Shown here in pieces: positions 25,208 through 34,135 of a stretch of 64,000 nucleotides of DNA. The stretch is from Terriglobus roseus. GTDB lineage: Bacteria > Acidobacteriota > Terriglobia > Terriglobales > Acidobacteriaceae. A program made the position numbers and the translations under genes. The notes under the pieces were generated by a model. That model was not told the DNA's origin, searched no databases, and was given only the letters and a program-made list of their open reading frames with translations. Within the stretch, counting starts at the first letter, position 1, and the number at the start of each line of letters is the position of its first letter. The stretch lies in assembly GCF_900102185.1 (NCBI RefSeq), contig NZ_LT629690.1:372001-436000 (forward strand). Reading direction: 5' to 3'.

Positions 25208-26401
25208 ATGCTGAAGAAACTCGTCTGTTCGTTTGTAGTGTGCTCGTCTGCAGCTCTTGCATCGGCGCAGGCATCCATGCCAGCAGCAGCCCCGGACCCC
25301 ATCTCCGTTATGGTCGGACGTCTCGATCTGGAGAAATATAAAGCCACCATCAAAGGGCTGACGCAGTTTGGCGATCGCAGACAGGGAACTGAACGTAACC
25401 GCAAGGCCGTGGATTGGATTGAAGCGCAGCTCAAGAGCTATGGCTGCACCAACACGGAACGTATCCGTTACGACTATCAGCCGCCTGCAACTCCGCCGGT
25501 ACGTCCTCGCAGCAACGATCGTTCTGAAGGCCCCGGCGGTTCACGCCGTCGCGGCAACATCTTCCCTGACACAGTGAACAACGATCCCATGAAGCAGCCG
25601 GATGAGAAGATTCGCGCACTCGATACCGAGCCCTCCAAACCCGGTGAACGCGAAGAGGTGTACTGCACCAAGATCGGCACAAAGCATCCGGATCAGATGT
25701 ACATTCTGGGCGCGCACATGGACGGCATTGGTTGGGGCGAGGCTGCTAACGACGATGGCTCTGGCACCGCGTTGGTCATGGAATTGGCGCGCATCTTCAG
25801 CAGTCCTGATGTGACGACGGATATCTCGATTCGCTTCGCGCTCTGGAACAACGAAGAGACGGGGTTGAATGGCGCCGCCGCTTATGTGGCACAACGCAAG
25901 GACCTGCAGGGCGTTGAGTCGCCTGCGGGCTCCGGTAAATATCCAGAGCCGAAATGGCTGGGCATGGTCCAGCACGACATGATGATGTTCGATCACGGGA
26001 TGCCGCACAAAGACGGCACTATGAGCAAAGAGCAGCGTCCTGAAGCCGACGTGAACATTGAGTACCAGGTCACATCAAAGTACGCGGATCAGGCCATGGC
26101 ATTGGCTCATAAGTTTCAGCTTGCGGATGACAAGTACGCCACGGATTATCCAGCGAACGTGGGACCGCACATGACCAACACGGATTCGTCACCGTTCATG
26201 GACCTGACGCCGTCACTCAGTTTGCGCGAGGTGGAACGCGGTGCACAGATGGGCAGCGGATGGGACCCCCAGCATCACCAGCCCACTGACGTTTATTCGT
26301 TCTACACGGATGATGATTTCCGCCTCGGTCTCAATGCAGCGCAGACCACGCTTGGCGCCATCGCACAACTGACCGGAGCCACCATGGCTCCAGGCAAATA
26401 A
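25208..26401 (+). CDS. Secreted M28-family zinc peptidase
   Basis: A 397-residue exported aminopeptidase-like enzyme with a signal peptide (residues about 1-20, ending SAALASAQA). The two-zinc site is readable: His and Asp in GAHMDGIGWGEAANDDGSG, the Glu pair in WNNEETGLNGAA, an Asp in MVQHDMMMFD, and a late His in DPQHHQPTDVYS. The strong ribosome site AAGGGGA precedes the ATG. It stands alone after rpe. M28 enzymes usually release N-terminal amino acids from peptides; the exact substrate is unknown. Confidence 0.9.
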   Translation: MLKKLVCSFVVCSSAALASAQASMPAAAPDPISVMVGRLDLEKYKATIKGLTQFGDRRQGTERNRKAVDWIEAQLKSYGCTNTERIRYDYQPPATPPVRPRSNDRSEGPGGSRRRGNIFPDTVNNDPMKQPDEKIRALDTEPSKPGEREEVYCTKIGTKHPDQMYILGAHMDGIGWGEAANDDGSGTALVMELARIFSSPDVTTDISIRFALWNNEETGLNGAAAYVAQRKDLQGVESPAGSGKYPEPKWLGMVQHDMMMFDHGMPHKDGTMSKEQRPEADVNIEYQVTSKYADQAMALAHKFQLADDKYATDYPANVGPHMTNTDSSPFMDLTPSLSLREVERGAQMGSGWDPQHHQPTDVYSFYTDDDFRLGLNAAQTTLGAIAQLTGATMAPGK

Positions 26402-26407
26402 CTCAAA

Positions 26408-26444
26408 CTCTGCGGAGCCGTCTGCCTCTGATGGTTCCGCAGAG
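26408..26444 (+). terminator. Hairpin after the M28 peptidase gene
   Basis: CTCTGCGGAGCC (26408-26419) pairs with GGTTCCGCAGAG (26433-26444) with one mismatch-like G-T pair. No T tract follows, so termination is uncertain. The rest of the 299-nt gap to 26700 shows no gene. Confidence 0.45.
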
Positions 26445-26700
26445 CCGCGACAAAGGAATGACATTTCCTGTGCGTGCAAGTGGCTTGCGCGCGGAAGAGA
26501 ATTTGTTACACTTCCGATAATTCGTTAAGAAAACTAATCAGTTTGCTATTGGAGTGCGCCTTGCCTCCGATTGGCTGCGCCTCTGTATCTCCAAGTGAGA
26601 TCAGGCACACGTTCTCCCAGCGTGAAGTGCGCGTCTTCCTGCACCCACGAAGTTCTGTTTGCTCACCGTTGTACACACCGTGTTACCGGAGCTGAGACAC

Positions 26701-29700
26701 ATGACTCGTTTTTCCCGTTCGTTGTATGTTTCCATCGCCGTCGCAGCAACGAGTATTGCGCACGCGCAGACCACGGCCACACTTTCCGGTGTCGTGAAAG
26801 ATCCGCAGGGAGCGTTGATTCCCAACGCCACTGTGACCGTTCATTCCAACGCAACGGGTGCAGAGCGTTCCGTAACAAGTGGAAACAGCGGCGAATATGT
26901 CCTGCCGTCGTTGCAGCCGGGGGAATACACCGTCACTGTCGCGGCCGCGGGTTTCGCCACTTTCAAGGTGGAGAAATTTGTTCTGCAGGTCGACCAGAAG
27001 GCCGACCTTCCCGTCCAGCTTTCCGTAGGTGCTGAGGGCGTTACGGTGCAGGTGGAAGGCGGCGGCGCACCGGTGATCGACGCCGGGTCCATGACAGTTG
27101 GTCAGGTCATCGATAAGACAACGGTGCAGGAGATTCCCCTGAATGGCCGTCACTTTCTCGATCTCACGGTGCTCACTCCGGGCGGCGTAACAGCTCCCGC
27201 AAACGGCAACCTCACAGCGCCCAGCCGCGGTGTGGGAGCTTTCTCTTTTCTTACCGCGGGCAATCGCGATGACAGCGTGAACTTCCAGATCAATGGCATC
27301 AACCTGAACGACATCAGCAATGCGCAGATTGTTTTTCAGCCATCGATCAACACCACCTCGGAAGTGAAGATCAACAACTCCACACCATCGGCGGAGTATG
27401 GTCGCAACTCCGGATCGGTGACGAATGTATCCACGCGTTCCGGTGACAATCAGTTCCACGGCGAAGTCTTCGAGTACGTGCGCAACAACTCGTTCGATGC
27501 GCGTAATTTTTTCAATCCAAGAGGGCAGGCGCAGGTTCCTCTGAAGCGTCACAACTTCGGCGCCTCTGTCGGTGGCCCCATCTGGCGTAACAAGACTTTT
27601 TTCTTTGCCAGCTATGAGGCTCTTCGTCAGCATCAGGGTCTCTCAGTGAACACCATCGTTCTTACTGATGCGCAACGCGCAGGCGTCACCGATCCCATCT
27701 CGCTCCAACTGATGCAGTTCATTCCGGAATCGCCGGGCGGTGTCTACACCGGCTTCATCAACGGTCCTGTCAACATTGACCAGGGCACCATGGATATCCT
27801 GCACATCTTCAATCAGAACGACACACTGCACGGCTTCTATGCCTTTCAGGAAGACATCCGTACAGAGCCCACAACGCAGGGCAACACGCTGCCCGGCTTC
27901 GGCGATCATCGCCCCGGCTATCGCCAGATCGCCACCATTAATGAAACGCACGTCTTCAGCCCGTCGCTGATTAACGAGTTCCGGCTGGGCGCTAATCGAG
28001 TGAATGTTTCCTTCATCAGTAATTTCACGCAGGGCGCTTCGAGCTTTGGCATGAACAACTTTCCAGCGGGAGTAACGCCCGCGGCAGGCATTCCGCAAAC
28101 CAGCATCTCCACTACCGGCATCAACATTGGCGGTCCCAGCGGATTTCCCTCTGGCCGCATCGACACGCTGGGCGCATTGTCCGATGCTCTGACGTACACG
28201 CATGGCAAGCACTCCGTGAAGTTTGGTGGAGAGTATCGGCGATACCTGAACGCCAACTTCTCGCAGGATGCGGGCACGCTCAGCTTTGGCCCGTCTGCGG
28301 CGCTCACCACCACAGGCGGCGCAACAGTAACGCCTGCGCGAACAGCCATTCAAAATTTTCAGTTGGGTCGAGCCACCGGTTTCAGCATCACGCCACAGCC
28401 CAATACCAGCCGTGTCTTCGGTAATGCTCTGGGTGCATTTGTGCAGGACACGTGGAAAGTGACGCCGAACCTAACCATTGAGGCAGGCTTCCGTTTCGAG
28501 TGGTTTGGCACTCCCACGTTGGGCGCGGGCAAGGCGACCATCTTTAACCCGGCGGATCAAACGCTGAATCCAGTGGGCGCTCCCGGCTACAAAGATCTTT
28601 ATAGCCAGAACTACAACTACATGCCGCGCCTCGGCTTTACCTATGATCCCTTCGGCTCGGGCAACACGGTGTTGCGCGGAGGTTATTCCATCGCCGCAGA
28701 CCAGCCGCTCTCCGGCCTGGTGACAACGTTAAGCGCGAACCCGCCATACACCAACCGCGTCAGCTATACCGCCACGGCTTCTGGAACCTTCACGCAGGGC
28801 AGCAGCACATATCTGCCAACCATTCCGCTCAGCGCGCTTTATGCCTCCGCCGCGGCCACCGCCATCTCCGTGGGATCGGTACAGAACAACTACAAGAACG
28901 GCACAGTCCAGAGCTACAACCTGAATCTGCAACAGGCGCTGCCAATGAATATGGCGCTTTCCGTCGGCTACTACGGCTCGGTGGGCCGTCATCTGCGACA
29001 GAGCCTGAACGTCAATCAGATCAGCCCAACCACCTCCGCGAGAAATTTCACAAAAATCTCGGCCAGCAGCCCGATCAGCCCGAACGCATCCCTGAACACC
29101 AACGTCACGCAGGCGTCCAGCATTGGTCAGTCCAACTACAACGCCATGTGGTTGAACGTCCGCAAAAACATGGCACGCGGCTTCCAGGTAAATGCCACCT
29201 ACCAACTTTCCAAGTCGCTTGATCTTGGTTCCGGCACCGGCACGCAATTCACTGACAGCACGCGCCCCTACCTAAACTACGGCCCGTCGGACTTTGATAC
29301 GCGTCACCGCATCTCTGGCAACGCGGTCTACCAGTTGCCGTTCAAGGGCAACCGGCTGGTCAAGGGCTATCAGATCTCCGGCATCCTGCAGTGGCAAACC
29401 GGGAATCCGCTGAACATCACCACCACCTCCACCTTCACCGGCACCAGTGGCGTACAGCATCCCACGTTGTTGCAGGCGGTTCAGTACCGCAAGGATTACG
29501 TTTACTCCGGTACATCGCCGACTGTTCGCTGGTTTGCGTCCGGTGGCTCGGATGCCAATCCCGGCGGCTCAGTCTGCACCTCTGTCACCTCCGGCTGCAC
29601 CTTTTACACACCCAGTACCGGATTCGGCACCATGGGCCGCAATGCTCTCGTAGGACCCGGTTTCGCCAACTTTGACCTGTCGCTAGCCAAGAACACGAAG

Positions 29701-29889
29701 ATCGTGGAACGTGTCGCGTTTCAGCTGAAGGTGGACATGTTTGATCTTTTCAACCATCCCAGTTTTGGCAACCCAGGCACCACGGCGCAGAGTGGCGCCA
29801 CCTTCGGCGTTATCACGGCGACCAGATTCCCCATTGGCGATCTTGGATCCTCGCGTCAGTTGCAGATCTCAGGAAAACTCACGTTTTAG
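26701..29889 (+). CDS. TonB-dependent receptor, Oar type (receptor 2)
   Basis: A 1062-residue outer-membrane receptor. Signal peptide (residues 1-22), carboxypeptidase-regulatory-like domain (about 24-105, TATLSGVVKDPQGALIPNAT), plug with IPLNGRHFLDLTVLTPGG and EYGRNSGSVTNVSTRSGDN, then a long barrel ending GKLTF. The frame is open upstream to 26659, but ATG 26701 begins the signal peptide and has GGAG 10 nt upstream. It shares layout with receptor 1. Downstream there is a terminator before the BamD-like gene, so it is probably transcribed alone. Cargo unknown. Confidence 0.93.
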   Translation: MTRFSRSLYVSIAVAATSIAHAQTTATLSGVVKDPQGALIPNATVTVHSNATGAERSVTSGNSGEYVLPSLQPGEYTVTVAAAGFATFKVEKFVLQVDQKADLPVQLSVGAEGVTVQVEGGGAPVIDAGSMTVGQVIDKTTVQEIPLNGRHFLDLTVLTPGGVTAPANGNLTAPSRGVGAFSFLTAGNRDDSVNFQINGINLNDISNAQIVFQPSINTTSEVKINNSTPSAEYGRNSGSVTNVSTRSGDNQFHGEVFEYVRNNSFDARNFFNPRGQAQVPLKRHNFGASVGGPIWRNKTFFFASYEALRQHQGLSVNTIVLTDAQRAGVTDPISLQLMQFIPESPGGVYTGFINGPVNIDQGTMDILHIFNQNDTLHGFYAFQEDIRTEPTTQGNTLPGFGDHRPGYRQIATINETHVFSPSLINEFRLGANRVNVSFISNFTQGASSFGMNNFPAGVTPAAGIPQTSISTTGINIGGPSGFPSGRIDTLGALSDALTYTHGKHSVKFGGEYRRYLNANFSQDAGTLSFGPSAALTTTGGATVTPARTAIQNFQLGRATGFSITPQPNTSRVFGNALGAFVQDTWKVTPNLTIEAGFRFEWFGTPTLGAGKATIFNPADQTLNPVGAPGYKDLYSQNYNYMPRLGFTYDPFGSGNTVLRGGYSIAADQPLSGLVTTLSANPPYTNRVSYTATASGTFTQGSSTYLPTIPLSALYASAAATAISVGSVQNNYKNGTVQSYNLNLQQALPMNMALSVGYYGSVGRHLRQSLNVNQISPTTSARNFTKISASSPISPNASLNTNVTQASSIGQSNYNAMWLNVRKNMARGFQVNATYQLSKSLDLGSGTGTQFTDSTRPYLNYGPSDFDTRHRISGNAVYQLPFKGNRLVKGYQISGILQWQTGNPLNITTTSTFTGTSGVQHPTLLQAVQYRKDYVYSGTSPTVRWFASGGSDANPGGSVCTSVTSGCTFYTPSTGFGTMGRNALVGPGFANFDLSLAKNTKIVERVAFQLKVDMFDLFNHPSFGNPGTTAQSGATFGVITATRFPIGDLGSSRQLQISGKLTF

Positions 29890-29908
29890 CGAAATCCCAT
29901 CCATCTCA

Positions 29909-29941
29909 GCCGCCGTCCCCTTCGGGCACGGCGGCATTTTT
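29909..29941 (+). terminator. Rho-independent terminator of TonB receptor 2
   Basis: GCCGCCGT plus CCC (29909-29919) pairs with GGG and ACGGCGGC (29924-29935, one bulged C), followed by ATTTTT. Confidence 0.9.
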
Positions 29942-30066
29942 CTGTATCCAGCCCTGCTATGAAACGCTTTACCCAGCGCGCCGTCCAAAACGGAGAACAG
30001 GCTTTAGAATGGATTGAGCTTTATTCCGGCAGCAAGACCGGCCGCCGGACCCAGGGGTTTTCAGGC

Positions 30067-31881
30067 ATGGTTTCACTCTTCGGGAAGTCGGCATTGCCGC
30101 GTTCCTTCTTCATTCGCCGTGGCGTTGCGGTCGCTCTCTTGATGGGCGGTATCGCAGCTTCGGCATGCGCGCAGCAGTCGCTTCCTCCGGGAACGACCGC
30201 CGCTACACCCGACGACCAGACGCCCACCGCTGTCCTCAGCAACAACTCCGGTAAGAAGACGCGTAAGTCCACACAGGATAAGAAGGATGACAAAGTCGTC
30301 CAGTCCAAGGACACCGTCAAGAGCGAGAAGGCCCGCAAGCAGCAGATGAAGGTGAATCCGCTGGGCGACGTCAAGAGCTCACAGCCGGACAAGCTGCTGT
30401 ATGACAAGGCGATGGTTGCCATCAACAAGGGCCGCTTTGAAGTCGCCCGCCTTGATCTGCAGACCCTGCTTTCGACCTACCCGGACTCCGAATACCAGAT
30501 GCGTTCCAAGCTGGCGTTCGCCGACAGCTGGTATCGCGAAGGCGGCAGCGCCGCGCTGGCGCAGGCTGAAACGGAATACCACGACTTCATCATCTTCTTC
30601 CCGAATGCTCCGGAAGCCGCGGAAGCGCAGATGCGCATCGGCGACATTTACTTCAAGCAGATGGACCGCCCCGACCGCGACTACACCAAGGGCATCCACG
30701 CGCAGGAAGAGTATCGGAACATGCTCGCCCAGTACCCGGATTCCTCTCTGGTTCCGGAGGCGAAGCAGCATCTGCGTGAAGTGCAGGAAGTGCTTGCCCA
30801 GCGTGAACATTCCATCGGCGAGTTCTATGGCACCCACGAGAACTGGGTCGCCAGCATCGCGCGTCTGCAGACCGTGGTCGACACGTATCCGCTCTATAGC
30901 CACATCGACCAGGTACTCATCAGCCTCGGCGATGCCTATCAGGCACAGTCGCGCTTTATCCGCACACTACAGTTGCCGGAAGACGCAAAGGCTCGCCTGC
31001 TGAAGACGTATGACGATCAGGCTGCTGCCGCCTATTCCCGCGTAGCCACGCAGTATGCAGCATCGCCCCACGTGGAAGATGCACGCGACCGCCTGGACGC
31101 CATGAATCGGCCCATTCCTGAGCCCACGCCAGAGCAGCTTGCTGCCAGCCAGGCGCTGGAAGACAGCCGTCAGACCTACACGCTGGCCAACCGCGCCAAG
31201 GGCCTCATCTTCCGCGGACCAGATACCGTGCAGACCGCCCGCATCGGCGATCCTGCTCTGGTTGATCCCAAGGCAACGCTCGCGCCGGAAGTGGCAAACC
31301 GCAGCAATGAAGCTTACAAGGCGGCGCTTGATCCCAAGGCAAGCGTGCCCGCAGTCGGCACAAATGCTCCTGCGGATGGCGCAACTCCCGCTGCTGCTGA
31401 AGGCACCGATGCTTCGACTGCCGCTGCAGCTGGAACAGGAAGCTCTCCCGCGTCGTTGCAGGACATTCCTGCTGAGAACGCAGCGCCCACAAACGCAGGC
31501 AGCAGCTTTACCGATACCCCCACGGGCGTCGCCACACCGACATCCACCGGCGGTCGCACCGCTGGCGTGACGATCCTCTCGCCCGGCGCCACGGACGGCA
31601 CGGGTAACTCATCCGCACCGCCTGCCGCAGGCAGCGTTCCGGCAGGCACCATCTCCGGCGTAGGTCCGCGTAACAACACGGAACTGCCTGCAGTGGAAAA
31701 GGCTGCCGACGCTCCGGAGACAGTCAACGACGTCGCCGGACAGAAGACACCCGCTGGCCAGGCACCTGTACTGGATAAGAACGGCAAGCCGAAGAAGGTG
31801 AAGCCAGAGATCGATAAGGACGAAGAGTCCTCCAGCACGCAGAAGAAAAAGAAGGGCCTCAAGAAGCTCAATCCCTTCTAA
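30067..31881 (+). CDS. Exported TPR protein with a BamD/YfiO-like domain
   Basis: A 604-residue exported protein. The signal sequence (ending GGIAASACAQQ) has a cysteine near the cleavage site but not a standard lipobox. Residues about 105-370 hold tetratricopeptide-like repeats of the outer-membrane assembly BamD type (LLYDKAMVAINKGRFEVARLDLQ, LLSTYPDSEYQMRSKLAFADSWYREGG, QYPDSSLVPEAKQHL). After about residue 400 comes a long disordered Ala/Thr/Gly/Pro-rich region and a Lys-rich end (KKKKGLKKLNPF). Ordinary BamD proteins are about 250 residues, so the tail is an addition. ATG 30067 is chosen because it starts the signal peptide. Confidence 0.82.
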   Translation: MVSLFGKSALPRSFFIRRGVAVALLMGGIAASACAQQSLPPGTTAATPDDQTPTAVLSNNSGKKTRKSTQDKKDDKVVQSKDTVKSEKARKQQMKVNPLGDVKSSQPDKLLYDKAMVAINKGRFEVARLDLQTLLSTYPDSEYQMRSKLAFADSWYREGGSAALAQAETEYHDFIIFFPNAPEAAEAQMRIGDIYFKQMDRPDRDYTKGIHAQEEYRNMLAQYPDSSLVPEAKQHLREVQEVLAQREHSIGEFYGTHENWVASIARLQTVVDTYPLYSHIDQVLISLGDAYQAQSRFIRTLQLPEDAKARLLKTYDDQAAAAYSRVATQYAASPHVEDARDRLDAMNRPIPEPTPEQLAASQALEDSRQTYTLANRAKGLIFRGPDTVQTARIGDPALVDPKATLAPEVANRSNEAYKAALDPKASVPAVGTNAPADGATPAAAEGTDASTAAAAGTGSSPASLQDIPAENAAPTNAGSSFTDTPTGVATPTSTGGRTAGVTILSPGATDGTGNSSAPPAAGSVPAGTISGVGPRNNTELPAVEKAADAPETVNDVAGQKTPAGQAPVLDKNGKPKKVKPEIDKDEESSSTQKKKKGLKKLNPF

Positions 31882-31905
31882 ACATCTGCAAGTTATCGCA
31901 ACGGG

Positions 31906-31933
31906 AAGAGGCAGCCTTCGGGCTGCCTCTTTT
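31906..31933 (+). terminator. Rho-independent terminator of the BamD-like gene
   Basis: AAGAGGCAGCC (31906-31916), TTCG loop, GGCTGCCTCTT (31921-31931), then TT. A textbook UUCG-capped terminator. Confidence 0.93.
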
Positions 31934-31977
31934 CATGCACTACACGGGTTTATCGCAACGCGCTACACTTGCAATCC

Positions 31978-33204
31978 ATGCGACCCCTTAGCCTGTTCGC
32001 CGCCGCCTGCTTTGCTGTTCTACCTCTTGCTCACGCACAGACCGCTTCCTCTCCTGCCTCCGCGCAGGGCATGGTTCCTCCGCCGCAGATCGTCTCGCCT
32101 GACGTCGCGACTGACGGCACGGTAACCTTCCGCGTTGAAGCTCCCAATGCGAAGAAAGTCACGGTCACGGTAGAAGGCATGGCCAAAGCCGTGGACATGC
32201 AGCAGAACCAGAACAACGGCGTATGGGAAGCATCCGTTGGCCCGCTGCGCCCCGATTACTACGGCTACACCTTCGCCATTGATGGCAAGCGCACGCTCGA
32301 CCCGCGCAACGCGGCCATCCGCCCGAACCTTATCAGCCCCACCACGGTCGTCCACATCCCCGGAGCCACGCCACTCCCGTGGGAGATGCAGGATATCCCG
32401 CACGGCGAAGTCACACACCTTTTCTACCGCTCAAAGCTCGTGACGCCCAGCGCCGATGACGACGGCTTCCGCAACATCTGGGTCTACACACCGCCGGGTT
32501 ACGACCCCAAACGCAAAGAGAAGTACCCCGTCCTGTACCTGAACCATGGCTATTCCGACGACTCCAACGGATGGACGCAGGCGGGTCAGGCGAACCTCAT
32601 CATGGATGCGCTGCTCCACGACGGCAAGATCAAGCCCATGGTCGTCGTCATGCCGCTGGGCTACGGCACCATGAGCATCGTCCACGCAGGCTGGAATCGC
32701 GTCGGCAGCATGATCTTCAAGAACCAGCAGCTCTTTGAAGACCAGCTTCTGCACGAAGTCATCCCCATGGCGGAAGCGCGTTACAACATCGCAAAGGATC
32801 GCAATCATCGCGCAATCGCAGGCCTTTCGATGGGCGGCGGCCACAGCATCTACACCGGCCTGAACCACCCGGAGACGTTTGCTTACGTAGGCGCATTCTC
32901 ATCCGCGGTCGTCTCACCCGCGTTTGAAACGACTGGCTGGCGTCCCACGGCGGAAGGCGCGGATCTGGACAAGGGATTTGCGCAAATCGTGCCGAATGCA
33001 AAGACGCAGCAGCCGTTAAAACTCTTCTGGATGAGCTGCGGCACAGAAGACTCATTGATGCCCGCCAACCGCGCCTTCGGCAAGTGGGCCAAGGTAAACA
33101 TCAAGGGCGACGTCCAAACCCGCGAAACCCCCGGCATGCACACCTGGATGGTCTGGCGCGACGATCTGGTGGACTTCACGCCCCTGCTGTTTAAGGACAA
33201 GTAG
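31978..33204 (+). CDS. Secreted esterase (feruloyl-esterase/XynZ-like) with an N-terminal CBM48-like domain
   Basis: A 408-residue exported enzyme. Signal peptide (MRPLSLFAAACFAVLPLAHA), an Ig/CBM48-like domain (about 40-125, TFRVEAPNAKKVTVTVEGM and DYYGYTFAIDG), then an alpha/beta-hydrolase esterase domain with NIWVYTPPGYDPKRKEKYPVL, the nucleophile in AGLSMGGGHSIY, the acid in GTEDSLM and the His in GMHTWMVW. Such enzymes release acyl groups from plant polysaccharides. The ATG at 31978 has no Shine-Dalgarno; TACACT (31964-31969) lies 8 nt upstream. The next gene starts 9 nt after the stop. Confidence 0.9.
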   Translation: MRPLSLFAAACFAVLPLAHAQTASSPASAQGMVPPPQIVSPDVATDGTVTFRVEAPNAKKVTVTVEGMAKAVDMQQNQNNGVWEASVGPLRPDYYGYTFAIDGKRTLDPRNAAIRPNLISPTTVVHIPGATPLPWEMQDIPHGEVTHLFYRSKLVTPSADDDGFRNIWVYTPPGYDPKRKEKYPVLYLNHGYSDDSNGWTQAGQANLIMDALLHDGKIKPMVVVMPLGYGTMSIVHAGWNRVGSMIFKNQQLFEDQLLHEVIPMAEARYNIAKDRNHRAIAGLSMGGGHSIYTGLNHPETFAYVGAFSSAVVSPAFETTGWRPTAEGADLDKGFAQIVPNAKTQQPLKLFWMSCGTEDSLMPANRAFGKWAKVNIKGDVQTRETPGMHTWMVWRDDLVDFTPLLFKDK

Positions 33205-33212
33205 CAGACCGC

Positions 33213-34079
33213 GTGATCTGGTTAGGAGAAACACGAGGCAATCTTAGCGACTGGACCACCCAGCGATGGGTGTGTCTCACGGGCCGCCGACTTTCACCCA
33301 CTGAAGCAGAGTGGTTGGGTGGCCCCATCGGAAAAACGCGTCTGATTGGCGAACACGTTTTCGATGACTATGCGCAGCAACATGCATTGCGCCAGATCGT
33401 TGAAGGCGAACGTGGTCTGTTGCCAAATTTCGGAATTCTTGCGGACGGCAATCCATCCCTCGCAAATGTTGCGAGTGAGGTGCGCGATTTCTACGAGCAC
33501 ACATCGGAATACGACCTGGATGCGTGGTCGGAATGGTGTTCCGGCTTTCGCCCTTTCGGTAGTGCGCTCGGTCTGATCTTCAGTCGCCGTCTTCAACAAT
33601 TGAACGTTCCGTTATCTCCCATGGACTCAGCAAAGGGTATGACCAGCCAGGTTATCTCCATGCAGGATGCGCAGGGTCATATCTCGCAAACAGCTTGGGT
33701 TCGCAAGCTGCCTGCCACAGGCAATGTGCTCTATGCAGGCATGTACTCCACATGCCAACCGCCACGCCAGTCTTCACGTTGCGTGAAGGTCGTTTTCCCA
33801 TTGCCCAATGGAAATGCAATCGTAGTGATGAAGGCAGTAGGGCACGCAGACGGTTCGCTCTCGGTGCAATCCATGGGGGATGGCTTTGGCGACGCGGGTT
33901 TCTATTTCACGGTTCGCGGTACGGATGGATCACTCCACGGCCGATACGTGAAGACAATGAAGGAAGAGATTCGCGTGTATCCGGGAGAGAAGGACACCGT
34001 CCGAGCGGATCACACATTGTGGCTTTGGGGCAGGCAGTTTTTAAGGCTGCACTATCGGATGAAACGCCGCTCGTCCTGA
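33213..34079 (+). CDS. Protein of unknown function
   Basis: A 288-residue soluble protein with no signal peptide or membrane segment; I do not recognise a named family. It starts at GTG 33213, 9 nt after the esterase stop, so the two are probably co-transcribed. Striking segments are FYEHTSEYDLDAWSEW, GSALGLIFSRRLQQLNVPLSP and MDSAKGMTSQVI, which look like conserved motifs of an orphan family. The last third is beta-rich (GFYFTVRGTDGSLHGRYVKTMKEEI). Confidence 0.7.
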   Translation: MIWLGETRGNLSDWTTQRWVCLTGRRLSPTEAEWLGGPIGKTRLIGEHVFDDYAQQHALRQIVEGERGLLPNFGILADGNPSLANVASEVRDFYEHTSEYDLDAWSEWCSGFRPFGSALGLIFSRRLQQLNVPLSPMDSAKGMTSQVISMQDAQGHISQTAWVRKLPATGNVLYAGMYSTCQPPRQSSRCVKVVFPLPNGNAIVVMKAVGHADGSLSVQSMGDGFGDAGFYFTVRGTDGSLHGRYVKTMKEEIRVYPGEKDTVRADHTLWLWGRQFLRLHYRMKRRSS

Positions 34080-34105
34080 CCAACAGACAGCATTCCGGTA
34101 TCCTG

Positions 34106-34135
34106 AAAGGAGCGCACAACAGCGCTCCTTTTCTT
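34106..34135 (+). terminator. Terminator-like hairpin directly before valS
   Basis: AAAGGAGCGC (34106-34115) and GCGCTCCTTT (34122-34131) form a 10-bp perfect stem, followed by TCTT and then the valS ATG at 34136. It would end the upstream transcript but leaves valS only four nucleotides of leader after the stem; the only Shine-Dalgarno-like sequence (AAGGAG) is inside the stem. Confidence 0.75.

Noticed and set aside
26474-26695. A 73-codon frame before TonB receptor 2.
   Set aside because: Cys-rich low-quality translation, no ribosome site, and it overlaps the receptor's promoter and leader region.
33695-34135. An upstream in-frame extension of valS.
   Set aside because: It overlaps the previous gene in another frame and does not resemble a synthetase; the conserved N terminus begins at 34136.
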